Assembly (NCBI GenBank): GCA_021432635.1
Contig: MU270044.1
Coordinates: forward strand, 501,455 to 565,454
Origin: Thozetella sp. PMI_491
Taxonomy: Eukaryota; Ascomycota; Sordariomycetes; Chaetosphaeriales; Chaetosphaeriaceae
DNA length: 64,000 bases
Direction of reading: 5' to 3'
The number at the start of each line of letters is the position of its first letter. Within the stretch, counting starts at the first letter, position 1. The notes below the pieces were generated by a model. The model was given only the letters and a program-made list of their open reading frames with translations, searched no databases and was not told the origin of the DNA. Shown here one piece after another: positions 46,963 to 56,915 of this stretch. The position numbers and the translations under genes are program-made.

Positions 46963-47840
46963 CAGGTTGGGGGAGGCGTGGAAGAGAAGGTGGTGGGGGG
47001 AAAGGGCGGGCTGGGGTAGGAAAAGGGGGTGGGGTTGGATGAGGAATGACGGAACTGTGTCTTGTACCTGCTCTTTGCTCCGTACACAGCAGGATGCAAG
47101 CTGAATGTTGAATCCCGTCCCACAAGACCCGTCATCCGTGTTGCTGGGCACGGACGGCTGAACCAAGCTTGCCAAGGCGCTGGGAAGAGCAGAAGGGCCG
47201 GGAGAGAGGCTGATAGTTCGGCCATCAAATTCCAACCAAGTCCCAAACTCGACGACGCTCCGCGATTGCTGTCTATCAGGAACGCGGGTCCTTGCCCCCC
47301 GGTCGTGCCTTCCATGCCCCTTTCTCCCGGATTTGTGGCTGATCAGCCAGGAAGACGCACAGAAGAGATCAGGATCAACCCAATCGATTGGCTGGCGGGG
47401 CACGTCAAGTGAAGAGCTGTCCCCCAAAACAGGCTGAAAGACGGCCAGCCGAGTTTCAGAATCGATCAACACCCTGGCTCCCCTTTCCCACCAGCCACAT
47501 TCAGCTCATTTGCTGTAATCTGCATGCAACCATGCGTGCAAGACGAGGCGGCACTGGAATTCTGCCTAGATGTGCGCCCCCAAGACTCCGTGCCTCGCTC
47601 TCCCGTCCCGAAGGGCCGCTTCCCCTTTCAATCGCCCGTCTCCCCCCCTCTCCCTCTTCGCCGTAATCTGATCCAGGAGAAAACCATGATTCTCGCCTGT
47701 TAGACGCCGCTGTAGGGACCACAGTCGTCGTGTGCGCCAGCCCAGGACAAACCCACTGCAGCAGCACTCCAAGAGCAAGCGGGCTTCGCGGGGCCCATAG
47801 CTTCGACGTCAGGACCCGCCGACCTTCCTCCACCGCCATC
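46963..47840. other. Intergenic region
   Basis: 3' flank of the GNAT gene and promoter/leader of the CFEM-like gene. It contains purine-rich GGGG/GGTGGGG words near 46980-47040. A long minus-strand frame (46612-47472) overlaps the GNAT exon and is treated as a shadow. Confidence 0.6.
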
Positions 47841-48554
47841 ATGCTCGCCCGCAATGGCCGCCTCCTCGCCGCGGCTTGCCTCCTCTTGTCGCTTGTTCCC
47901 ATCACCCAGGGCACCTCTTCCGGTTTTTCTTTCGGCAGCGCGTGCGTCAATGGCTGTGTCGGAGACTCGGGTTGCGGACTCAACAACCCCAAGTGCATGT
48001 GCAAGGCAGCCCAGGGTAACCTGATGGAAACGGTTCTCGTCTGTATGTTCTGGCACTGCGACGGCGACCTCCGGGATGCCGACCAGAGCTTCCTGGGGCC
48101 TCTGCAGGACGAATGCAAGTCGATTGGCAAGTCGATCCCCCAGGACGACATCCGAACGGCCCAAGCCGTTGCCAGCAGTCTCGCTTCCAAGCTAGGAGGG
48201 TCGGTTCCCACCAGCACAGCCGCAAGCCCACACACGAGCCCTCAGCCTTTGTCGACGACGACGACACCGCAACCCACCACCAAGCAGACGACGACCGTAG
48301 CAGCACCAGCCAAGGGCACGACGTCGTCAACCTCTACCTCGACGTCATTAAATACTCCCTCAGACACCCCCACGAGTTCCCCAGGGCCAGCGTCATCATC
48401 CAGCTCTCAAGCCTCTACCCCAGCAGCCGATGTGCCAAATTCGGATCCTACCGATTCCAGTCCATTTGCTACTCCCATCGGAGGTGCGGGACGAAGTATG
48501 GGGTCTGTCGTCGGAGCGGGCTTGCCGTTGGCCCTGGCCCTTCTGTTGAGGTGA
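47841..48554 (+). CDS. CFEM-like GPI-anchored protein
   Basis: Predicted extracellular, cell-wall or plasma-membrane protein. Single exon, 237 residues. The signal peptide is LLAAACLLLSLVPITQG. The mature N-terminus has eight Cys in CFEM order: ACVNGCVGDSGCGLNN, then KCMC, VLVC, WHC and DEC. The position three residues before the fourth Cys, Asp in haem-binding CFEM domains, is Asn here (CGLNNPKCMC). A long Ser/Thr/Pro stalk follows (about 48190-48460), suited to O-glycosylation, and a hydrophobic C-terminus (VVGAGLPLALALLLR) serves as a GPI signal. CFEM proteins act in haem/iron uptake, surface sensing or as effectors; the missing Asp argues against the haem role. The in-frame extension up to 47730 is unlikely to be used. 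Confidence 0.85.
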   Translation: MLARNGRLLAAACLLLSLVPITQGTSSGFSFGSACVNGCVGDSGCGLNNPKCMCKAAQGNLMETVLVCMFWHCDGDLRDADQSFLGPLQDECKSIGKSIPQDDIRTAQAVASSLASKLGGSVPTSTAASPHTSPQPLSTTTTPQPTTKQTTTVAAPAKGTTSSTSTSTSLNTPSDTPTSSPGPASSSSSQASTPAADVPNSDPTDSSPFATPIGGAGRSMGSVVGAGLPLALALLLR

Positions 48555-49426
48555 CATCCGACATGCATCCTCAACCTCTGCAACCTCGTCGCGGCTGTAT
48601 CTAATGATAATGATTAATCTGTAAGAGTCTCATGGCGTCCGGAACGGGGAGTAGACAAGGAATTTGGACGGCACTCTGGTTGCTTGCGAGAAGGGGAACG
48701 CGGCGTCCATTAAAGTATCCAAGAGACAGTGTATATGCAAATTTACATGCATTGCAACACCAAATGGCCTTGTCAGCTTGTTTTATATATCTTCTGTCCT
48801 CGGGATTGGCTGGGGTGTGTTAACTCACCTGGCTTCTTTCCTTTCCTGCCGGAAACCATGCTCATCCCAGCGCTCGACTATACACAAGAAAAGCCAGCCG
48901 GGTGTTTTGAAATGGGGGGTATGATTTGTTTATTTGCATTCAACTGTCTTTTATAACTACCAATGCATCGCGATGACCGTGAATTACTGGCCATTTTCGC
49001 CACTGTTTCTAGTGGTCAGGGCTGGCGCCCAGGTCGAGTCGCGTTCTAATGAGTGTGTTTAGATCTCAGTGATCTCTTTGGGGTTATCCCATTCGGGATA
49101 TCCGGGGCTTTCCGTTTGGCGAGACGTCTTAAGCCGCGGCTCGGGAGGAAAAAGGCTCTCAGTAGAGTGCCTCCTCTTTCTCCCCCTCGAGCTGCCATGC
49201 CAGAGTCAATCGCTCCCTTCTCGCCCCTTAACAGCTCCACAACGCAGTAATTCCAATTATTCGGTCCACGCATGCTTCAATATGCTTCAATCCACTTTAG
49301 GCCCTTGGCATGTTCGGCTCGGTTCCGGGTCCAGCCCAGCATCGTATGCCCAGGGCGACCAGGGCTGCGGGGGAGGGTCGAACGACGGGATCCCCATGCT
49401 GGGCGTCAAATAAGAGGTTCGACCGC
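48555..49426. other. Convergent intergenic region
   Basis: 3' flanks of the CFEM-like gene and the small GPI-type gene. It is AT-richer around 48700-49000. No coding signal is seen. Confidence 0.6.
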
Positions 49427-49828
49427 TCACATGAAGAGGGCAAAGGCGACACCGAGACCGGCGATGGTGACGAGGCCGCCGGCGTTGGAGGCAGCGATGC
49501 CAGGAGCGCCGTTGGTGGTCTGTACGGGAGTGCTGCCAGACTTGGTGGCCGAGGCGCTGCTGCCGCCGCTGCCGGTACCCTTGGCGGCGCCTGTGGAAGT
49601 GGAGTTGCTCTTGCCACCGCTGCCACCGGTAGCCTTAGCGGACGCGGTGGTGCTGCCAGAAGCCTTGGCGGTCGCGGTGGTCTTGCCAGCCTTCGTCGTC
49701 GAGTTCTATTTGCCGCGTGTTAGTTAAGTTTAAACGATAAAGTGGTTCGCGGCTCGGGCCGACTTGGCACGTACCTGGGCAACAGCACCAGCAGCGAGGG
49801 CAAGGACAACGGCGGAGGTGAACTTCAT
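49427..49828 (-). CDS. Small Ser/Thr/Gly-rich GPI-type surface protein, 110 aa
   Basis: Short secreted protein of unknown function. Exons 49828-49775 and 49705-49427 are joined over a 69-bp intron whose donor GTACGT directly follows the signal-peptide codons. The N-terminus MKFTSAVVLALAAGAVAQ is a clear signal peptide. The mature part is made almost entirely of Ser, Thr, Gly, Ala and Lys (GKTTATAKASGSTTASAKAT) without Cys. The C-terminus (GGLVTIAGLGVAFALFM) is a hydrophobic GPI-type signal. Such tiny low-complexity GPI proteins are abundant and often highly expressed in filamentous ascomycetes. The leader is rich in CAA/ATC repeats on the coding strand, in keeping with strong expression. Confidence 0.85.
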
Positions 49829-51654
49829 TTTGATGGTTTGGTGGGGTGGTGGTTGCGGTTGAAGGGGGTTGTGTTTGTTGTTTTAAGTGGCGGATAGGAG
49901 TGGTGGACGGTAGAAGTCGTTGAGGTTGTTGAGGTTGTTGAGTTGTTTGGCGAGTGGTGGAAGGTGAGGCTGGAGATGGTTGATGATGATGATGATGGAC
50001 AAACCTACCCGTTGGAGGCGAAGACAAACCTACCTTTATACCTAACAGACGCACAGCTGGGCCTCCCATCAAGTTCATCCCCACGTTGGGCTCCCTTCTC
50101 GGCACAATGCAGTCTCATAGGGGACAGGGGCGGCCCTAGGAAAGCTTGACTAGACACACCCATGGCATGCATACCCTGGATCCAATGAGATGTAACACGA
50201 TCCCGCAGGCCTTGCCGACTCAAGACAACGGTGCGGTAGACGGCTATGGAGTCCACTCAGCCAAGCCAGCATGCGAGGGCACGACCGACGGCACTGCCGA
50301 AGCAGCGTCGGGACTTAGAGGCCAACCCCGGGATGCCAAGAATAGATCGCCATCGACGAGCAAGGGCTGGTCAAGAAACATTCGCCTGCGCACGTCAGAC
50401 GAAACGGCGTCTCACAGGACCCGGTCCTGGTGTCCCGCTGTTCTGGTGGGTGGACATGGGAGCGGCGAGGGAGCCAAAGTCTCCATGCCGTCTAGAAAGC
50501 CCAAAGTACCTCTTCTCCACGGCATGGGTTCGACGGGGATTTCGTTGTTGCAAGAGCTTGTGCTAGGGAAGGATTACGCGGAGAAGGGGATGGAAACGGG
50601 ACGATTTGGGGTCGATTGAAACTCAGCACCATGTTCGAGGGCTATCTATAGCTAGGCCGGCCACAAAAACCAGGTCGGCCATGCTTTTTTCTAGTCAAGT
50701 TAGTGTGCGGGAGGCCCACCAGCGCGCAGCTGCCATCTCTACCGAGTTGGAGAAGGTGGTGAGAGTCTATGCAGTTGCGATGGAGCTCCTCCCCACCGGG
50801 ACAAGGTCCGCTGTTTTGGATTCTCATGCAGCGCTACTCTATCTGGCCCGATGCAAGTGGACATCTCGAGACCCCGAAGCCATGGGTCCCCAAAATAGAG
50901 CCAGCCATCCCGGAGATCGAGGGAATTTCGGACCAATTAGAAAGGGTTGGTTGAGCGAGACTGGGTCAAAGGGTTTTGGAGTTGCCAGGTTGTTGGCTGT
51001 TGCCAACCTCTCTGCTCTGTCTCAAACCGCACCAACTTCGAAACAAGACGAGTTCCAGGACCGAACTGTAGAATCTTTGTTAGCCGAACGACTTTGGTCG
51101 CGACCAGGTACCATGTAGAAGGGATTCTCCCTCTCAGGAGAATACCGCGCAGCGAGGCAGGAAAACATGTGTGATGCGGCCGTCGATCTGTTTGTGACCG
51201 TAGTTAAACAGGGTGCCCTCGACGCCTCCCTCCCTCGCGTTTGTAAATAGTATTAATTGTCCGAGCGCGTGCAATTCTGATACAGGCTTCGCCAGGACTT
51301 CGCCAGGATTTCCGCGGAGCAACTTCGGTAGATGTGCTGCTAGCCAGGAATGACTTCTGAGTCGTAACCCAGTATGCTCGAAGCCCTCTCGCGTCATGTG
51401 GCCCCTGGTAGACACTACGGCTGCAGGGAAGAGAGCGTCGGGAATGTGGAGGAAAAGACGGGAAACGGCCCATTCAAGGGTGGAAAGCGACACCTCGTAA
51501 GTGCTTGGCTCCCGCCTGGTTGATGCCCCATGTCGCTGTCAGGCGCATCAGTCTCAAAGGGAGGTAAATGTAACTATGTAAGGAAAAGGAGGTCGCAGGC
51601 CACGCCCAGGGGGGCTGCATAGGTGATTGCGTAGCTACGTATGCTTCACGATTC
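49829..51654. other. Intergenic region
   Basis: About 1.8 kb. The first 200 bp are the leader of the small GPI gene. The rest has only short, featureless open frames on both strands. No RNA gene is recognised. Confidence 0.55.
49919..49996. repeat. Short tandem repeats in leader
   Basis: Repeated GTTGTTGAG-type units at about 49919-49946 and a (GAT)5 run at 49982-49996. On the minus strand they read as CAACAACCTC and ATC repeats within the presumed 5' leader of the small GPI-type gene. Confidence 0.8.
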
Positions 51655-54600
51655 TTAGAAACTGCTCTCAGCCCTAGCTCGCAATGGCATAATGCTTCGT
51701 AGCAAGTCTCGTGGTGGCTGATGCTCGGCTTGTGGTGTGTGCGCGTCGCTGTCGTGCCGCCCTCTAGATGCAGGGATATTCAGCTCGAGGAAGCATCTGG
51801 CTGTCTGTTCTGCTAGCACGAGTTTGCGTTCATCCTCGGGAGTGAGCTCTGCACACGCAGCTCTTAGGTCTTCCCCTTTCGCCAGCAGATCCGAGATGCT
51901 TTCAGCCCGGTTGACTACAATGCTATCAACTCCATTCGCAGCTGCACATCTCGTACCGAAACTAGAGGTGCATCTCCCGGGAGCAAGCTCAAAAAGATAG
52001 GTCACTTGCTCGTGTGGGACCTGCACATCTAGATCGACATGGACAGTCATGTGTGCGAATAGCATGCCATCGCCCTCCTCAAACAGGCCGTCTTGGAATA
52101 TCTCGTGGAAGTGAGAGGCTGCCAAGACCTTTGGTCGCTCCTTGTCGGCTTTTCGGAAGTGTTCAAGAAGGGCTCGAAGGAGGCTCGCTCCATTGTTCGC
52201 ATTCGTTCCCTTCCCAAATTCGTCGATGAGTATTAGGCTCCGACGAGTTGCAAAGTTGATCGAGAATGCTGCTTGCCTCAGATCGATCGCGAAAGCGCTC
52301 TCTCGCCGAGAAACGCTTTCACGCGTGGCAATACGGGTGAGTATTCGATCTGTCAGACCAATTGTTGCAGAATCTGCCGGAACGAAGCTGCCAATATGGG
52401 CTAGGTACACGATCAAGGCGACCTGCTTCAAGTAGACGCTCTTTCCCGAGTGATTTGGGCCAGTCAGGACCACCATGGCCGGCAATTCTTCTTCGCTCTC
52501 GGTTGTCGAATAGGTTGGAGTGTAACAACCTAGCTCATCACCCCGGCCCCCGGCAATGTTGCAGTCGTTTGGAATGAAAGAGGGGACAACAAGCTCCTGC
52601 AGGGGATGGCGGCCGCCCTGGATGCGGATGGTGTTGGACTCGGTCATTCGCGGGGCGGTCCAACTGTACTTGTCTGCGCCCAGCGCTAGGGCGACCAAGC
52701 TGTCAAGCTCGCCGTACAACTCTGAAGCCCGGATCATAGCATCTTCGTGCTCTATGACTCTCACTCCAAGAGCATGTATAATTTCGATCTCCCTGTCTGT
52801 CACTTGCCGTCAGCTTTCAGGCTTTGCTTTGGCCTAGCCGTGCACTAGACTTACCGCTGATCATACAGTAGATGTCGCCGTATTGCGCATCTAAGGCTCT
52901 CATCATCTTATTTTTGTAGTAAATGTACCCTTCATTGGTAAACATCATCTCCCAGACATCATCTACAAGCCCCTCGCCGTCGAACTTCCCTTTCCCGGTC
53001 TCAGGGTTGAGCGCGACAGCTGTGAGGAAGCCCAGCTGTGGGAAGAAAGTGCAGGTATGAATGTATCGAGTCGCCCATGCCGGAATAATCCTGATCAGTT
53101 CCTGTCCGACTCGGTGGAGGAAGTCGTTCAGGCCATCGTAATAATGCTTCAGCTCGTCTAGTCTAGCATCAACTCCCTGCCTAACGGCCGTACACTTCCG
53201 CTCTTGGGACTGCTCGAAGTCTATGGTCTGGTGGATAAATTCACCAACAGCCATGATACTCATGAAGTCTATGTCGCTGAAAATCTACCAGTCGTGTTAG
53301 GATTCGACCCAGAGACTAATGAAAGAATTGGTGAGGAAATGACTGACTCTGTTCACGATGGACAGCTGGGAGCCTCCTCCTAGAGAGCTCACCATCTCTC
53401 GAAGCTCAACCGAGTATTGAGCGAAGAGTGAAAGGTTTAGCCAGACCCCTCGCTGTACCGAGCGCTCTCGATTGGGATGATCGACACCCCTGTGAAGGTG
53501 GTGGAGGGGTGTTTTCACATTGCGGATTTTCCTCAGCATCTGGACGATGCTGCCAATTTTCTGGGTATTCTCAGGGCGGAGGAAGACGGTAATCGCCCTC
53601 TGACGTTCATGGATGGTCCCTAAGTCGATACTTGGCCGTAGGAACATTTTCCGCAAATTTGACTTGCCCTGAGGGGTGGATGCTAACGGCTGGAGAAGCC
53701 CGAATACGGACAAGCTCTCTTTCACTCCTGAGACAGAGTTTCCCGGGCCATGTAGTTGGCTATTGGGGTGAAATTCCTGTCTGAGAATGTGCAGAGATGA
53801 TAATGCATCCGAATTGATGAACAAGGCATCATTCAATGTGAACGTATGTACAGTCTTGACGCGGAATCCGGGCAAGCTATGGGGGTTGTCAGGGAGGTGC
53901 TCAGTACTCCTCCGGCGCTGGATGTCGTTCAGCACAGCGCCAGCACAGCCGATTGAAATGTGGCTGTCGAGGTTAATAAGGGTTGCCAGGCGGAGTAGTT
54001 TGTTCTGTGTGTAACTATCCCCACTGTCGATGTCGTTCTCGACGACGTTTGTAAGTTGGGCCGATTGCCGGTTGAAGAGGGCCAAGTCTAAGCCAAGGAG
54101 CTTGTCTTTCCCGGCACATGAGTCAAATTCTGTATTAGAGGAAGGATGAAAGGTGTACGGGCTTCCGGTGTCGTCGGCTGATCCCTCGTCGTCCAAACCT
54201 CGAGAACTACTTCCCAGACACTCAACCAGCCTGTCGGGGGCGCGCCGTGGGACGAGGACAGCCGTGGGTTGAACGTGAATGAGCATAGTTTCAACCAGTT
54301 CGAGGCCGGCTAGATGAATGTCTTCCTGGAGGAACAGTGCCTCGTCGAGAGCGACATAAAAGGCGCAACCGACCGTTCCATTTTCTTTCATATCAATGGC
54401 CATGACCACCTCGCTGACGAGGTCAAGGTCATCATCATCTGAGTGGAGAGTCCCGGGAAGGATTGTGAGAGCCAAAGGTCGCCCTCCATCGCGTAGAGGC
54501 GGTACCTGAGTTTGAGATTGGGCACTAGTCAATGAGCGTCCTGGTGAACTGGATGCCGAGGGTTGAGAGGCCGGGGCGGCTCGACCGGACGATTCTTGCC

Positions 54601-54739
54601 TTCGCACAGGGTAAGGCGTAGAGAAGATGGGAGGAGCCCTAGCTGCGCTCCCTCTCGAAGAAGATCGACTCGACATTGAAGGCGTGGAACTCGACAACGA
54701 CCCGAACGACGGGGTGCCACGGGGTTGGACTGGCGGCAT
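51655..54739 (-). CDS. MSH5: MutS homologue MSH5 (meiotic crossover factor)
   Basis: Partner of Msh4 in the MutS-gamma clamp that stabilises recombination intermediates and promotes crossovers; not a mismatch-repair enzyme. Exons 54739-53348, 53284-52855 and 52796-51655 give 987 residues. A Ser/Pro-rich N-terminal extension of about 90 residues precedes LVSEVVMAIDMKENGTVGCA, the usual MSH5 start. Core/lever motifs include LLQPLASTPQGKSNLRKMFL and RNVKTPLHHL. The ATPase domain has Walker A TGPNHSGKSVYLKQV, then LAHIGSFVPADSATIGLTDR, the signature SVSRRESAFAIDLRQAAFSI, and Walker B RSLILIDEFGKGTN, followed by ASHFHEIF. The lack of the N-terminal mismatch-recognition F-x-E domain fits MSH4/5, and the Walker A to signature spacing fits MSH5. 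The first intron's donor is GTCAGT. Expected to be expressed mainly in meiosis. Confidence 0.94.
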
Positions 54740-55549
54740 GGGGAAGAGCCTCGTTTCTCACAGGAGAGTATGTATGTCTTCTCCAGGAGATATGGAGCCT
54801 ATTCACTCCCTAGGCTAGTTATACGCCTGACCGGAGGGTATAGTGCGAGGGTGTGTATGGGACCAGCGGAGAGCAGGGGACGATGGTATGAACATGAGTG
54901 CGCGGAATGCTGATAGGAGACTAACCCCTAGGATGCCCGAGATTCCGAGTAGGGACATGTAGCTAGGCTAAGTCTCTTGCAAGGTTGGGGACATTATTAG
55001 GTAGGGGATCCGGTTCATGCTATAAAAAAACAGAGCGGCGTAGCGTTGGAGAAGGTACGATACAAGAAGCTAGCAGAGTCGCTATAGGCGAGGAAGGAGC
55101 GGCAAACCGGCTGACTACCGTACATTACCGCATTTACAGGCGCTCTTTTTATCCGCTCTAATATTAGATTCTAGCAATTCGCGAAGATTAGAGAAGAGAA
55201 GTTAAAGGAGTTTCTTCTAAGCTCCTTTCTTCGTCTAGATACGCCGTAGTAGTTGAGGGAACACAGAGGCCGTCATATCGCTTTCGTTGGCAGATGGAGG
55301 CGGTTTGGTGTCTGATTGGAGCAGTTTGCTGTGACAACAACGATGTGGAGACGGACGCATAAGCGAGGCTTGGGAACCGTGGTAGTCGGTCGGACCTCGA
55401 ACGAGGAAAAGGAGCCGGTTCGGGCTACCAGCCTACGATTCGCCGGCCTTAGGCCTCGGGGTTCAGAGTATTACACCGAGACTGATCATATCGGCGCTGT
55501 TATCCCACGGCCATGTCCGGTATCTTTGGATCTTCCAGGCCCTTGCCGT
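54740..55549. other. Intergenic region containing AT-rich degenerate patch
   Basis: Upstream of MSH5 and downstream of EMC5. From about 54930 to 55260 the base composition is clearly more AT-rich than the surroundings, with many TTAG/CTAA/TATA words. One frame gives short protein-like pieces broken by stops. A hairpin of 7-bp arms (55204-55210 and 55222-55228, 11-nt loop) lies inside. No family is recognised; it may be a decayed insertion. Confidence 0.45.
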
Positions 55550-56045
55550 TTAGTTCTTGGCTCCGCTGCCGTCGCTGCCGTTCTTCACCCATTCTGCAAA
55601 GTCTTTGCGCTGCTTCCGAATGTCGATGAAGCCTGGCCGACTCTCCAAAGCCTTGAAGGGATTTCCTAGATAGTCCTTGTTCACCTCTCCGTCGCTGCCC
55701 TTGAAACCTTCCTCCCCCTCACGCTCCACCTTGCCTGCCCACACGCGCCACTGGATCGGCCGTAGCGGCGGACTGCCGACAACAAGTCCTACGCAAAGGA
55801 CTAGGGTGGCGACAACGGTCTCGATCGTGATATCGACAGGAAGCGATGCCGATACGGCTGCTGAAGAGGTCAGAGTCGAGGTGGCGGCTCGGAATGACTG
55901 CAAAGCCGAATGTTCCTGCGCCGAGTAGCAGCTGCGATAGAACCAAAGTTAGGAGCAGTACAAGCTAGACCGGGAGATCGAGAGCTTACGCATGAGCAAG
56001 TAGGACGACACCAAATAAGGTGACTGAATTTGATATCCACGTCAT
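55550..56045 (-). CDS. EMC5: ER membrane protein complex subunit 5 (EMC5/MMgT)
   Basis: Small core subunit of the EMC insertase in the ER membrane, which inserts tail-anchored and multipass proteins; once proposed to be a Mg2+ transporter. Exons 56045-55990 and 55931-55550 (58-bp intron) give 145 residues. TM1 is formed across the splice (TWISNSVTLFGVVLLAHA, then CYSAQEHSAL). The luminal-to-TM2 segment is LPVDITIETVVATLVLCVGL. The C-terminal cytosolic part carries the fungal EMC5 motifs RPIQWRVWAGKVEREG, DYLGNPFKALESRPGFIDIR and KQRKDFAEWVK. Length and two-helix topology fit the family. Confidence 0.94.
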
Positions 56046-56915
56046 GGTGGCTGCGGGTTCCGGGCCAGTGGTGTCGAGTGTAGGCTACGCGGTGGTATGG
56101 ATCGTGGTGGAAATGTAGCCGATTTGGAATTTGGAAGGTGGTTGTCTCGATATGCACTTATCGATGCGAGAGTTGCCTGATAAAGAGATACCGGATAACA
56201 GCCCCTCCCTGTCGTCGCCCCCGAATTCAGGAGGCAACCTCTGAGTTCGCTCCCTCGTTTCCGGTTAGCAGAGATTTGCACCGAGACGGGCCCTCAAACT
56301 CAAAATTGCTCGCTAATGTCGACAAAGTTCGGACTACCGAGTCGGGTTTTCGAACTTTATGCCAGGCAGGATTGCCTGTACGCCAAACCCGCGCCTGCGC
56401 GACGACAACCGTGAGAGGCACTGACAAGGCCATTGTCTTCGTGGACCTGACTTGAAGGGGGCTGCGATAGAGGTACCTGGGTTAACGTAAAGACCATCAA
56501 CCGCGGATACCAAGGCTGAGACGCGCAGAACGGATCAATTCGAAGTGGTCGTTCTAACGATCACTTCCACCGGCCCCGAGCCGGATTAACAACGATCTAT
56601 CTCATTCGTTTAAACAATGCCCAAGGACTAATGCTCGCGCCTCCGGGGGTATTTGGCGACCACCTGGTCGATGCCCAGGTCCCTCCTTTCAGCCCGAAGA
56701 TGGTAACATGTCTTTGCCTACCTTATTCCCTCCCAGATGCGAAGTCGAGAAGGCCCAAACGAGACATATTATGAAATGCTGCCATGTTGATTACAAGTTT
56801 AGCTGCTGTACTCCTCCCCCCAGGGCCTTGTGAGCCTCCTGAAGCCATGCTCGTCCTCGTGTCATTGCTCCTCCTCATCCTACACCCTTCCGGCGCTTGG
56901 TGAGTCCTTCGGACT
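56046..56915. other. Intergenic region with two inverted repeats
   Basis: Promoter of EMC5 and 3' flank of the HMG-box gene. It holds a near-perfect 26-bp palindrome at 56542-56567 and a second hairpin (5-bp arms) at 56570-56584. No coding signal is seen. Confidence 0.6.
56542..56567. repeat. Near-perfect 26-bp inverted repeat
   Basis: GAAGTGGTCGTT and AACGATCACTTC are complementary at 11 of 12 positions (one G-T) with a 2-nt centre. Immediately after it, CCGGC at 56570-56574 pairs with GCCGG at 56580-56584. Origin unknown. Confidence 0.75.

Noticed and set aside
46612-47472. 286-codon minus-strand open frame
   Set aside because: Overlaps the clear GNAT exon on the other strand and has no domain.
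41924-49828. Secondary-metabolite or effector gene cluster
   Set aside because: No synthase, P450, transcription factor or dedicated transporter set; only unrelated surface and housekeeping genes.
50606-51118. 170-codon plus-strand open frame
   Set aside because: No domain or signal; ordinary intergenic composition.
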